Positions 21,403 to 32,459 of a stretch of 64,000 bases of DNA are shown piece after piece. The DNA comes from Dendrolimus kikuchii (taxonomy: Eukaryota; Arthropoda; Insecta; Lepidoptera; Lasiocampidae): the NCBI GenBank assembly GCA_019925095.2, contig CM034403.1, positions 7,941,690 to 8,005,689 on the forward strand. The letters run 5' to 3'. Each line of letters starts with the position of its first letter. Positions within the stretch are counted from its first letter, which is position 1. Under the pieces are notes generated by a model that was given only the letters and a program-made list of their open reading frames with translations, made no database searches and was not told the DNA's origin. The position numbers were made by a program, and so were the translations under genes.

Positions 21403-24400
21403 TCAATTGGTAACAACTGAAGATTCGTCAGATGACTGTGTCAATAGAGGCACATTTTCTTCGTTTTGATGATTTTGTAGACGAGCACGACGGTAACTTT
21501 GACGGTTGCGATATAGCTTAGCTTCATCAGTACATTTTATGGTAATTGCGTTTCTGAAAATAAAAACAAATATAAATGATTTTTTTTTGTATAAAACCTA
21601 AAAAAGTATTTACTGGTATTTGGGTTGTAGTTTCTACGAAATTCTTAATAATACATTCATATATATTGTCACGTGTTTTTCCCATAAGTGTGAACATAAA
21701 AGACTGATTTCCATTTTCTACGATTTGGACAACAAGCTTTAATTAATCTCTTTATATATTCATGTTCATTTGAAATACTAATAAAATTCTATACAAGCTA
21801 TTAAAGGTTTCTGGTATGTTATTTGTTCCTTATATATGGCTTTGTAAATGAATTAGCTATTGTGAATTTTAGTATATTATTGGAAGCAAGATATATGTAT
21901 ATAATTTTTATTACAGATATTGTGATAATTACCACGGAATAAGAATCTAAACTTAAGGAATGAGAAGATGCGTGGAAAGTGTAAATATTTTTACTAAATA
22001 ATGTAATAAGAATTACAATCATTTATTTATTTATTTTGCTAAGACTTGCAGATCAGCATTCACATAAATTAAGTACATGTAAATAAAAATATGGCTAACA
22101 ATAAGCCTTAACATATGAACTTCAGGTAAGTAGCTTAGTACATATATTTAATTTATTTTATCTAAGGAAAAAGCTAACTATAGAATGAAGTGAGGGTAAT
22201 CTGCAGTTTGGGTAAAAATAATTTTACATCGCAAAAATTTATGTTTATTATATTTATAAAAGTGTTGGGCTTAATTAGAAAAACAAAAAAAATGATGATA
22301 AATCGTTAAATTTCATCGCCTAACTGATTTTGAACAGCTAAATAATTTATATATTAATAACTATATTGATACATACATACAAATAGGATATTGAGACCGT
22401 TTAATTTTTTGATTATTTGTTGATTGAAGTTTTTATGAAATTTAGCAACCAGTTTTCCTTAAATGTAAACATTCTTTGAAAACTGCAGGAAAAGCTTGAT
22501 TTGTTAATTTATTAGACGAAAAAAACCGACTTCAAAACCTAAAAAACTAAAAAGTATAAAATAACTTATTTTTAAAGCTGTTATTATTAATATATATTAT
22601 ATAAAACATCTTGAAATCGGTGCAAAGTAAAACATAAAAATTACTGTATTTTGAGAATTACTAAGCACCGACTTTAAGATGTTTTAGATAATATATATTA
22701 ATAATAATAGCTTTAGAAATAAGTTATTTTATACTTATTAGTTTTTTAGTTTTTGAAGTCGGTTTTTTTAAACGAAGCTTTTTTTATTTTATTTGTTACT
22801 TTTTAGTGTCTAGCCATGTATGGGTAGACCTACGAAAGGTGCCGCGCTCCTTAAAAAATATAGGTCCCAAGAAACGAGAACAAAAAAATGTTCCTAAAAT
22901 GAAAACTACTGGGTCAAACTATGTTAAATTTTTAGGGGACCAAATGGCAACTATTTCGCATCAAACTAAACAAGAATCACATAAATCAGATCATAAATCT
23001 CAGCGTAATCGGTGTACATATGGAACGGAACGGAATTTTTTTCATAAAACATGTTCATAAAATGAAAACTACTGGGCCAAACTATGTCAAATTTTTAGGG
23101 GACCAAATGGCAGCTATTCCGCGTGGAAAAGAAAGAATCACGTAAATCGGATCATAAATCTCGGAGTAATCGGTGAAGATACATAAAAAAAAAGATCCCG
23201 ACTAATTGAGAATATTCTCCTTTTTTTGAAGTCGGTTAAAAATATTTTTCACCTGACAAGATTTTTAGGCACACCACATTCGGCAGAAACTGTCATAACA
23301 ATATCATCAACTAGTTTTGGATCCAGAATCTTCTTAGGTGGCTTGTTCTTGAAAGCTGGAGATTGTTTACCTGTTAATGAATGCGTTGCTAAGACTCTGA
23401 AATTGAAACAGTGTGATATGAAGAGATGATGCCAATTTTCATACTAAATCGCTTCTATATGAATATCATAACATATAAATATTTCTATATAATCTTCTTT
23501 TATTAAATCTAACTAGTTTATAACCGGACTTTCAAAATTTTATACCATAATAGTAATAAACCCATTTTATAAAACATTTATAAGTTTTTGGACTATTAAC
23601 GACATTTAGCAAATAACATCATGTTTCTTATACGAGTATATATTATTGATGGCCGGTTCCTATATCTTACTATTAATTCACTTACCTTACGATCGGTTGA
23701 ATTTTGACATAACTTGTATAAAATTTATGTGAAATTTTAACTTTAACCCATAGTAACACAAATCGACAGACAAACACTCATTGTATATTCTGAATTTGAG
23801 CAAACTACGCTTTTGTCATGAGTAATATTTAACAGACCACTCTGGAGCCGATCCCAGATACCCAGACCATGGTAAATATCGAAGGAAATTTGTTTCCGAA
23901 ATTTATCATACTAGGAATCGAGCCCCGAGCCTCTGCGTTGGAGTGAGATAAGCCGGCAAAGGCTTAGCTCGCTCAACTACAGAGGTTGTCACAGACAAAT
24001 GAACGGTTGGTAAGATATAGAAACCAAAATTATAAACATTTTGTAATACAGTTTCAGTATAAATAGTACCTTCTTGAAAATATGGCTTGTAGCAATTGCC
24101 TTGTTGCTGACGTATGTGAGTTCCAGTCAATTTCTTTTAGCAACCTAGCTGGAACCATAGCGTTACCGTTTCCGATTGGTACCTACAATTAAATACATAA
24201 TTGTAATTCACAGTTAACACTCAACTATGCTTAGTCAACACTTCTATTCCTTTACAATAAAAAAAAAAATGATATTACCATATCCGCATCAATTGAAGTT
24301 GCACCCTCAATATTATTAGTGGTTTGTGCGGACATTCTACGAACACGTGAATTACTTGCTACTACTTCTTTCTTTTCAAGTGGAGCTAATGAGCTATTTA

Positions 24401-26421
24401 CAGGTTCTGCTATAAAAGTTTCTATTTCTTCTTTAGTCACCACATCCTCTCTCTTTTCTATCGGTTGCGATTCTTTGATGTGACTACTGGCCCAAGATTC
24501 ATCAATCGGTTGTGCTTTATAAATATGATTACCATTGTTTTGATCTGTATCAGATACACAGAAAGATGTTAATTCTTGATTTAAATTTAATTGCGTGACT
24601 AAGGATTCAAATCGTAGATATACATTTTTAAGTATTGTTTCCATCTCTTCAATTTTAGCTAACGGTGGCTGTAGAAGTACTACGTCCGTTTGTGTAGCTT
24701 GATCTAAAAAAAGTTTATATTTATCCTGGACACATTTTCTTGGAAGAGGAGTGCTGCTTTTCATGGGCCAACCTTTGAAGCTAGCGTAATTTTGTGTTAC
24801 GTTTTTGTAAACGTTCTTCGATAGTGATCGATTGTGTGATGGCGCTTTGACTAAAATGTTATCCACGTTGCTTGCTTTACTAAAACTTTGATTGTAGTTG
24901 TTAACCTGCAACGTAAAGTAATTATTATATTTAGTTATAAAATTAAATAATTTGTTTTGAATACTATATATAACACCATGCTTACTTCTGAATCACTTTC
25001 ATACGGACTTTCTATAGTTCTAGCATTTATTATGCGGGGTAGTCCAGCCTGGTTGCTAGAATGTTGCGGAACATTTTCTCTTTCAACATACTGGAAATAA
25101 AGTAAAGGTTTATAATAAAATTTATCGTCCCTTTAACGCAACAATAATGGATTATTTAATATTTTCTTAAGTTTTCGCGACTTGTATTCATAATAAAACT
25201 ACGTTTTAACGGTTTTAAGCGCGGTAATTTTATTTAAAATAAAATTACCGCGCTTAAAACCGTTAAAACGTAATTTTATTAATAATGGATTATTTTTATT
25301 TTAGAAATTTACCACTGGATCGGATTTCATTTCTTTTATAGTACGCATACACATTTGTAGTACATTTTTGACTTTTTGATCTTGTCTTTCTAGAAGGTTC
25401 CTATGTTCTTCCAGGTAGCTTTTATTTTCTGCAAAAGGGAATAATTACTTAGTAGGTATTAAACAGTGAGTACATTATTATTAGGGAATTTGTTATAATA
25501 ATACTGATTTAGAATTCTAATTAAAAATAATAGACTCGCCATTTTCTATGTGCAAAAACTAACATTTAAAAATCATAAAATAATTTTAAGTAATAGACAA
25601 ACACACATTACATTCCTAAACTAAACAAGATACGTTTGTGTTAGGAGTAATACTTAAGACGTTTTATTATTAACTTTTTTGGATGATGAAATATGCAGCA
25701 TACTACTATGAAGTCGATTCAAACTCCCAGACCAGAGTAAATATCTATAAATTGATTTTGTATTTGTCTTCTCGTCATTTTTTGTCTTTTTATGGTATTT
25801 ATACCACAACTAGACAGTCAAACAATGAGAAGACTTTAAGATCGTCCTCAGCAATTTGCAGTCCACTGCTAGATGTAGGCCTCTCCAAGACGGCGCCACT
25901 CTTCTCTTCACAGACTTTAAGAAGACAAGAATAAAATACCGCACCATAATATGGCAAATTAACGATTATTGTAATTTATAATTTTTTTAAGATCATTAAT
26001 CTAAATATTTTAGTCAAAGTATTATATACATTTTTACAAATGCAAACAATTTGTTTACGACTTGCAGATTATAATTATACATACCTACTTAATACATAAT
26101 TATGATTAAATTCTGTGCATTTAGTAATACTGCATCTATTTAATAATATGTACATTTAAGATCTACAAGATAATATTATTTTACCGAGGTTATTATTGTA
26201 ACATATAATTATATTGGTGAAATTTTTACAAATTACTTACCGGATACGCGTAGGATTTGCGCTCGTCTTGGATTTCCATGTTTGATTTGAATTAAAATTT
26301 CTTTTCCCGGATTCATATCTGCCTCATCATAAGTTGGCGTATCCACATTAACTATCCCGTAAGTGGGAAATACATTTCGTTCATCAATCCACTCTACAAG
26401 AAACCACATACGTTGAGCCAT
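21403..26421 (-). CDS. BEN-domain protein, paralog 1 (insv/Elba-like architecture)
   Basis: Seven exons: 26421-26241, 25428-25313, 25090-24986, 24905-24279, 24182-24070, 23396-23253 and 21553-21403, in frame for 478 aa. Residues 1-60 ([20 protein letters not shown]...) form a compact N-terminal module I cannot name. Residues 61-99 form a coiled-coil-like helix ([20 protein letters not shown]). The middle is Ser/Asn-rich with a DQATQTDV motif followed by a helix. The C-terminal BEN domain spans about 344-445: [52 protein letters not shown] domains bind DNA or proteins in repressors and insulators (Insensitive, Elba1/2). The tail is basic. Its neighbour at 28022-30824 is a paralog on the opposite strand. 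The family call is strong; orthology is not resolved. Confidence 0.88.
22519..23240. mobile_element. Composite DNA element with AACCGACTTCAAA inverted ends and foldback
   Basis: It begins AAAACCGACTTCAAA at about 22525 and ends TTTGAAGTCGGTTAAAA at 23240. 22523-22765 is itself a foldback with arms of about 100 bp around a 40-bp loop. The block ATGAAAACTACTGGG..AAACTATGT..AAATTTTTAGGGGACC is present twice (22899-23013, 23061-23180). The right end lies 12 bp from the donor-side edge of BEN exon 6 (23253), so the splice donor has been kept but the intron body is transposon. Confidence 0.75.
23755..23992 (-). mobile_element. tRNA-derived SINE (family C), complete head
   Basis: On the minus strand the head reads CCTCTGTAGTTGAGCGAGCT (A-box-like) and later GGCTCGATTCCTAGT (B-box-like), with spacing as in a tRNA gene, then a body ending in simple sequence. 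It aligns with 47100-47305. It lies in the intron between BEN exons 5 and 6. Confidence 0.8.
25143..25295. mobile_element. Hairpin-only Penelope-end insertion with 15-bp target duplication
   Basis: The insert 25158-25280 is flanked by AATAATGGATTATTT at 25143-25157 and 25281-25295. It starts with the PLE end module (TTTTCTTAAGTTTTCGCGAC) and then has two inverted arms of about 45 bp: AATAAAACTACGTTTTAACG, continuing GGTTTTAAGCGCGGTAATTT, and its reverse. The same arm is found next to the PLE at 18706-18750. No coding sequence. It lies in the BEN1 intron, 18 bp from the exon 2 end. Confidence 0.85.
25585..25745 (-). mobile_element. Diverged family C SINE fragment
   Basis: It shares 'aaactaaacaaga.acg.ttgtgtta.gagtaata' and a later CCCAGACCAGAGTAAATAT with the SINE copies at 6525 and 23755. 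The tRNA head is missing. Confidence 0.45.
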
Positions 26422-28021
26422 TTCAGATGTTTATAAACTACCGAATGCAAGCAACGATAAGTAACTGAATGTTAAACTTAAAACCGAGCACTATATTTAG
26501 AATAAAAATGCCATCGCAGGTAAGAAGATCACAATACAATGTGCTATCCCAAGTACCCCACGAACGACGACCCTTTCTAACGAAGTAGCAAAAAATCTAT
26601 CGTCATTGTGCATAAGCTCCTCACAGCTATATTATTTTATTAGCTTCATTCTTAATAACGGCTTTCGTTTAATAAGAAATTCATAGATAAGAGATTCATC
26701 CCCTAGGAGAACAGCAGAGCATTTGTAGCAGGTTTGGTGTTGCAAGTGACCATAGGCGATGGTAACTGCTTTCCATTAGGTTGGCCGTCTGTATATCTGC
26801 TGAAATCATGCAATAAAAAAATTAAAAAAGGAATATTATATTTTAATTCGTGATACTTAAGCTTTACACGAGTTTTTGCTCGTGTAAACTTCAGATTCGA
26901 GAACTTGCATAGACTATCTAATTAGACGAGATAAAAATGTATTTCATATCCGCTATAAAAAGTATAAACCAAATTTCATTATAATTAGCTTTACTCAATT
27001 TCAACAGTGTAAACTTATAATCCGTATCAGGTGGAAACTACCACACCATCTGGGATAAACATTAATCTAGATCCTACAATGCTTCTGGTTGTCATAATTA
27101 CATAATATAAATGTATTTGGTAAAATTATATATAGCTTCACAGAAATTCTAAAAATATTTATAAACTTTACCTTAAAGGTAGAGTAGGTAGTAGGTAGCG
27201 AGATCAACTGTCAAGTAAGCGAATTTAAAAAATATTTTTTTTTATTAATTAACTTTCAGACAACAGCTAATAAATAAAAAAAAGTATATAATTTTCGACA
27301 CATCATGTACATAAGACCAAGTTCACCAAATTGTTGAGTAAAATTTTAGTTTATAAGTATATTAAATAAACGGAGTTACTTTAGCATCCATAATGTTACG
27401 GTAGATTTTCAAAAATATTTGCTATAATAACAAAGTTACATATATATGGTTTTGGCAGATGGTAAAAAATGGTAAATGCAATAACCCAGCACTAAGGAAT
27501 AATAATAGATTTAAGCGTAAAACAATATCAGTATAATCCTTTCCAATAAGCAAGTAGTAAGAAGTCAGTAATAAAATAATAGAATTGGGACTATTGTCTT
27601 ATTGAAGGTAGATATTTAAGGATTACTTTCGACTTATTATGTTCTTGGATTGGTTAATATTCTTTTTAGAATACAATAAGCTGTACGGTCGAAAGAAACA
27701 ATAACGTTTGTAAAATTGTTTAAAAGATTTCTTTACCTGAGTTAGGTTTAAGAGTCGTGGTGTTTTGTTTTATGTAAGTACTTAAATGGTACATTTTAAA
27801 TATTTTTAGTCAGTTTGATTTCAACTTTCAGTTAATAATGAACTATTCTGAGACTTCTAAATAAAATAATTTTATTTACAGTAAATTTTTGTGTTACGTT
27901 AAGTGTAAAGGGTCAGGATAAAGCATTTTGTTAATAAACATATTTGTTTCTGGTTATTCAAATGATAGTGTAACTTTTGATCGAATTGAACATTTTTAAA
28001 CTGATCATATTAGATATTAAA
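26422..28021. promoter_or_regulatory. Shared upstream region of the two divergent BEN genes
   Basis: 1.6 kb between two head-to-head start codons. It must contain both promoters and 5' UTRs. A family A repeat fragment (26713-26820, minus) is the only recognised insertion. The remainder is AT-rich and I assign no specific site. Confidence 0.5.
26713..26820 (-). repeat. Family A repeat fragment
   Basis: Reverse copy of the first third of the repeat: GCATTTGTAGCA, 'ccataggcgatggtaac', GGCCGTCTG and the TGCAATAAAAAA end. It is truncated before the GGGGTGGTAGCC block. Confidence 0.7.
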
Positions 28022-30824
28022 ATGTCTGTTTTAAAATTAAGTGTACCAATAACAGACTACGACGCTGCTCAAGCTCTCTTGGAACTTCAAAATGACTCTC
28101 ACAAGAATCAACGTGAGTTTTTAATATTCAAAAATAATTCATAAATCGACTGAATAATTAATTAATTTGTCATGTAAACATGTAAATATTTACAGGAGTT
28201 GACGAGTCTGTAATGGAATTAAGAGAAAATATGGAGGACACAGCTAATTTATTTCTGAGCTGTTTTATTACTTCAAATGTAGCGGTTAGTATTTACTTAA
28301 ATTGTAGTAGTTAGATAAAGGGTATATATGACAATATTTTTTCATTTTAATTTAATTTTCAGAATACTGTGAACAATCGTGTTATTAATGAAAACGTCAA
28401 TACGTTTGAAAAAATTATAATTAAATCAGATAAAAATAGTCACACTATGAATAACGTATCAAAATCAGTTAGTAAACGTTCAAGAATTTTTAAAAGACGT
28501 CCTACAAAAATCGTTCAGCGTTTAAGCGACAATCCTACAATTAATAACTGCTCAATGTCACCGCCAGTGAAAACCCGTGATGCTAGTACCCAAACTGATA
28601 ATAAGTACAGTTTATCAGATATTGAAATAATGGAAAGCACAATTCGAAAACTGTGTGAACAAGTACAAATGCTAGAATCTCGCAGTACAGAACTGAGTAC
28701 TAATAAAGTTTCATTACGCACACTCAATTCTTTCAACGAAACTCATAATCACGCCGATGAGATAGATTCAGATGATCATGAACTTGACGATTTAATTGAT
28801 GAGGTAAACTATTTTTATTATGGAATATGGTTTTCTTATTTGAACTTTTAATGTTTATTTAATATCCTTATTGTTTGATAACAGGAAAATGTTACTGAAT
28901 CCTTTATTGACGAAGTATACGAATCACCTGCCAAAAAGCGCGCCAGTTCTAATATATTGCGCAGTTACAACAAGAATGTTAGTACAACAAGTGAAATGGT
29001 AAGTTTAATATACATGAGCACGTCAATTGATTACATCACTTGGTATTTTTTATTTTAAAACAATTGCTTCGTTTAGACTTAAAGTTAAGAATTAATTATT
29101 AAAGCCCCGGTGGCTTTCCACATAGCTTCTTTCTCGTAAAATCGAAGTATTCCGAAAGAATAATGCCATGCTCCAGAATAAACGTGTCTTTTGTACATTC
29201 CCGTTATCTAAATTCTTTGATATCTATAATATTATAAAATTCTAAACATGCCGTGTCTGTACATTGAAGCTATTAAAAAAAACAATTGGAATAGACTATA
29301 TAAACGATGGAGAACACAAGGCATATTTTTAAAGGTTTATTGTCTGTTTTTGTGTTTGTCGGCTTGTCTACTTCTTCGGAATTCACGTAAAAACTACTGG
29401 ACCGATTTCGATGCGATTTTGGCTGATCAACAGCAATTTTTTTGACTTAAAATCTGCGCTACTTTTTATCCCGGCAATCCCGCTGAATTTTCCCAGTAGC
29501 AGATTTTGATTTTTCGGGTACATGAAAATTAGCTTATTACGAAAGAGTTTCCACTAAATCGATAGCTTACATTCTATTTAAATGCTGCGGTACTTTGTGT
29601 TCTGGGAATCCCGCGAAAATTTCAAGTTAAGCGTAGACAAAGTCGCGGACATATCCTAGTTATTAATAATATCTATTAGATAAGCTTTAATTAACGTATA
29701 TATTGCATATTCACTAACTCAATTACACTAAAATTCTATTTTTAAATATGGATATTAATCAGTTTAACATAACTTATAATAAATATTATATATCTACAGG
29801 TGCCGATAGGCGAGGGTCATGCCCTTATCCCGTCTAGATTGTTTAGACACATAAATTGGAATTCCTACACAAGTGCAACAAGAAAGTTATTAACCGCTGT
29901 TTTTTCACGCAGGTAATTTGCGCAATAACAATTTTGCTTTTGAATTAATGACTGGTAGTTTTTGTAATAATAGTAACAATTAATTCTGAAATACATGTCA
30001 TTCCATATACATGCATTACAAAAATACATTAAAAATTAAGTTATTGAAAATAATTCAATATCGTATTTATTACAGAATATTAGCTACTCATTCTCTAACT
30101 GGCAAACCATCACCTGCGTTCCCAAATAAACCAGCTAAAAAGAAATTGGATCCCGCTTTGGTGAATGATATCGTTCAAACCGTGGTAGAGAAATGTTGCG
30201 TTCCTGAAAATGTTGTCAGGTAACCTATATTTTAACCTAAAATTCGCGCCAAACGTTTTGTATTACAGCGAATTAGTAACAGATTTATTTTAGTTTATCA
30301 ATGCTCAAAACGGATTCCAATCATGAATAAATTATAAATTAAGTTGCAAATATAATACCTGAATTCCAATTCATAACATATTATCCGTACAGAAAACGCA
30401 AGAAAAAATGAATTGTAAATGTACTTGATTGATATTATTATATAAAAAAAATATCATCTTCTATTCAGTGAATCTTATCAACTTATTATAATTGTATAAC
30501 TAGATATCTGCTCAATAAACAATTATTCGTATAAGAGTAAATATTACACAGCTAGTTTCAATATTCTACGACATTATCTTAATGGTATTAGACAGTTTCC
30601 CGTAGTTAATCAAATTATAATGATTGGTGAGAACTATGGCTGTTTTATAATGTTTACACATTTATAGATTTTAATTAAGATTATTTTTCAGGACAAGTAT
30701 AACCACAAAATGTGCCGATGAAAGTAAAATGTTTCGAACTCGTCAAAAAAATACAAGAAAACGCAAACAGAAAACTAATACAGAAAATGTTCATCCAGAT
30801 ACTACTTCTAATTCAGATGATTAA
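28022..30824 (+). CDS. BEN-domain protein, paralog 2
   Basis: Seven exons: 28022-28112, 28196-28284, 28363-28803, 28885-28998, 29800-29912, 30076-30219 and 30692-30824, in frame for 374 aa. The N-terminus (MSVLKLSVPITDYDAAQALL) is unrelated to paralog 1. The middle has the shared motif DASTQTD followed by a helix (IEIMESTIRKLCEQVQ). The C-terminal BEN domain (about residues 246-345) reads [49 protein letters not shown]. The two BEN exons are 113 and 144 nt, identical in length and phase to paralog 1. The protein ends in a basic stretch (RKRKQK), suited to nuclear or DNA contact. The product is probably a BEN-type transcriptional regulator; its target is unknown. Confidence 0.88.
29293..29659 (+). 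mobile_element. Non-autonomous Helitron (family D)
   Basis: It starts near CTATATAAACGATGGAGAAC, contains AAAAACTACTGGACCGATTT and the CCCGGCAATCCCGC block, and ends with a short GTAGACAAAGTCGCGGAC region and CTAG (29656-29659) before T. It is the plus-orientation relative of 47610-47925. It lies in BEN2 intron 4. Confidence 0.75.
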
Positions 30825-31834
30825 CTTGTCCTAATATTTCGTTGGTCACATCATGTTCAAATGATAACATTATTTTTTATTTCACAGGAATCGTTCCTGT
30901 TTGATTATTTACCTGTACTATAAAAAAAACTTAGATTTAAAACAAAACGGAAAAACAAAAAAAAGGATGAAGTCCAAAAATTACGAATATGTAGTATCAT
31001 ATTTTATTGATATTGCTATGTAAAAAAAAGGCTTGTAAAAATGTAATTTTCAAAAAACTTCTAAACCCTACACGACTGTATGGTACCATGACCACTCTTC
31101 TCTTTTTCTTATCTAAATACATATTATTATGTTAAGAACAAATCATTCAAAGTTGAAAAAAAACTAATAAGACTTCCAATTTTTATTTATTTAATCTTAA
31201 AGGAATATATTTTTATATAAAATCGTTAAAACATGATGGGGTTTATGTTTTTGGGCTATTTTCATTCTGAGTATTCTTCTCTCTCTCTCTATCTCTATGA
31301 CATTAGACAGGAACATGACTTTGTATCACAAGGGATAATTGCAATAATTATACGATCAATTTCATCTTCTCATCATTTCTATCTTTCTATGTATTTAGTT
31401 TTATACTTGTGTTATAGTTAGTTATTAGTGCTTGCACTGATTCGTGATATAATTTGACATTATTGATGAATTAGATTTAAATTCGTTCAATTTTTTTAAC
31501 TATAACTTAAACTACGCCAGTGATCAAGACTGATCTTATTATCATAATATTTTACACATAAAATTAAGTACTACTCAAGCTGTAATCAGGATAGTATTTT
31601 TTTAAGTTTTCGAGAATAGTACACATAATTAAAACTTCGTTTCAAAGGTTTTAGTCATGGCATTTTTTTTACTATTAATCTTATTTCGATGCTAAAGCCG
31701 TTAAAACTTAGTTTTAATAAGTGATATCTATATATCTTCTACAAAAGCTATGATGTGTGGCGTTGACTATAGGTATATTATTAAACAAAAATAAAGTTAT
31801 TTAGTGTTCTTGAAGACATACTTATGATTATATG
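30825..31834. other. Intergenic after BEN2
   Basis: BEN2 3' UTR, then AT-rich sequence. 31625-31720 contains a degraded inverted repeat ('taaaacttcgtttcaaaggtttta' and 'taaagccgttaaaacttagtttta') that resembles the hairpin at 25158-25280, probably an old PLE-end copy. Confidence 0.45.
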
Positions 31835-31965
31835 TAGAATAGAATAGAATATTCTTTATTGCACACAAGAAAATAATACACATGAGTTAACAATCATATA
31901 ACTAGTACAATCGGCGGTCTTATCGCTAATAGCGATTTCTTCCAGACAACCAAAATATATGTAGT
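31835..31965 (-). mobile_element. LINE 3' end fragment
   Basis: The AGAATAGAATAGAATATTCT tail is followed by GCACACAAGAAAATAATACA and a GGCGGTCTTATCGCTAATAG block ending near CCAGACAACC. These are typical of the 3' UTR of lepidopteran non-LTR elements in reverse. The first 66 bp match 4533-4598. Confidence 0.65.
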
Positions 31966-32459
31966 TGAATTATTAATTATATTATACTTGTGTAATACTT
32001 GCAAGAAAATTGTTATATATAAAACATATTCAGATTATACACATAAGCATTTATTTTTATAATTTAGAATTAATTACTTGATTATTTGCTCACATCATCT
32101 TTGAACGTCTATTCTACTTAAATTATTCCGGAATACGCGCTAGAGAATATTCTACACGCATATTTGTTTTATAAATAGCAATACAAAGTCTCTAACATAA
32201 TGTATATACATCGAAAAATTTAATGTTAAATACGGCTTTTCAATTTATTACTAGTTTAGTCGATGTTGTCAATTTATTTTCAATTTAGTTAAGAACGGAC
32301 AGCCGCTTCACTAGTCTTGTCATGTTGTCTGTCAGACTTTTACAAGTGTCATACAGAAAATGTGTCTGAGGAAGTCAGTGTTGGTGGAGTTGTTTTGATA
32401 TGAATTATGCAATTATATTGTGGTTTAGTGTAATTTGTTATTGCGACACATAGTGAACA

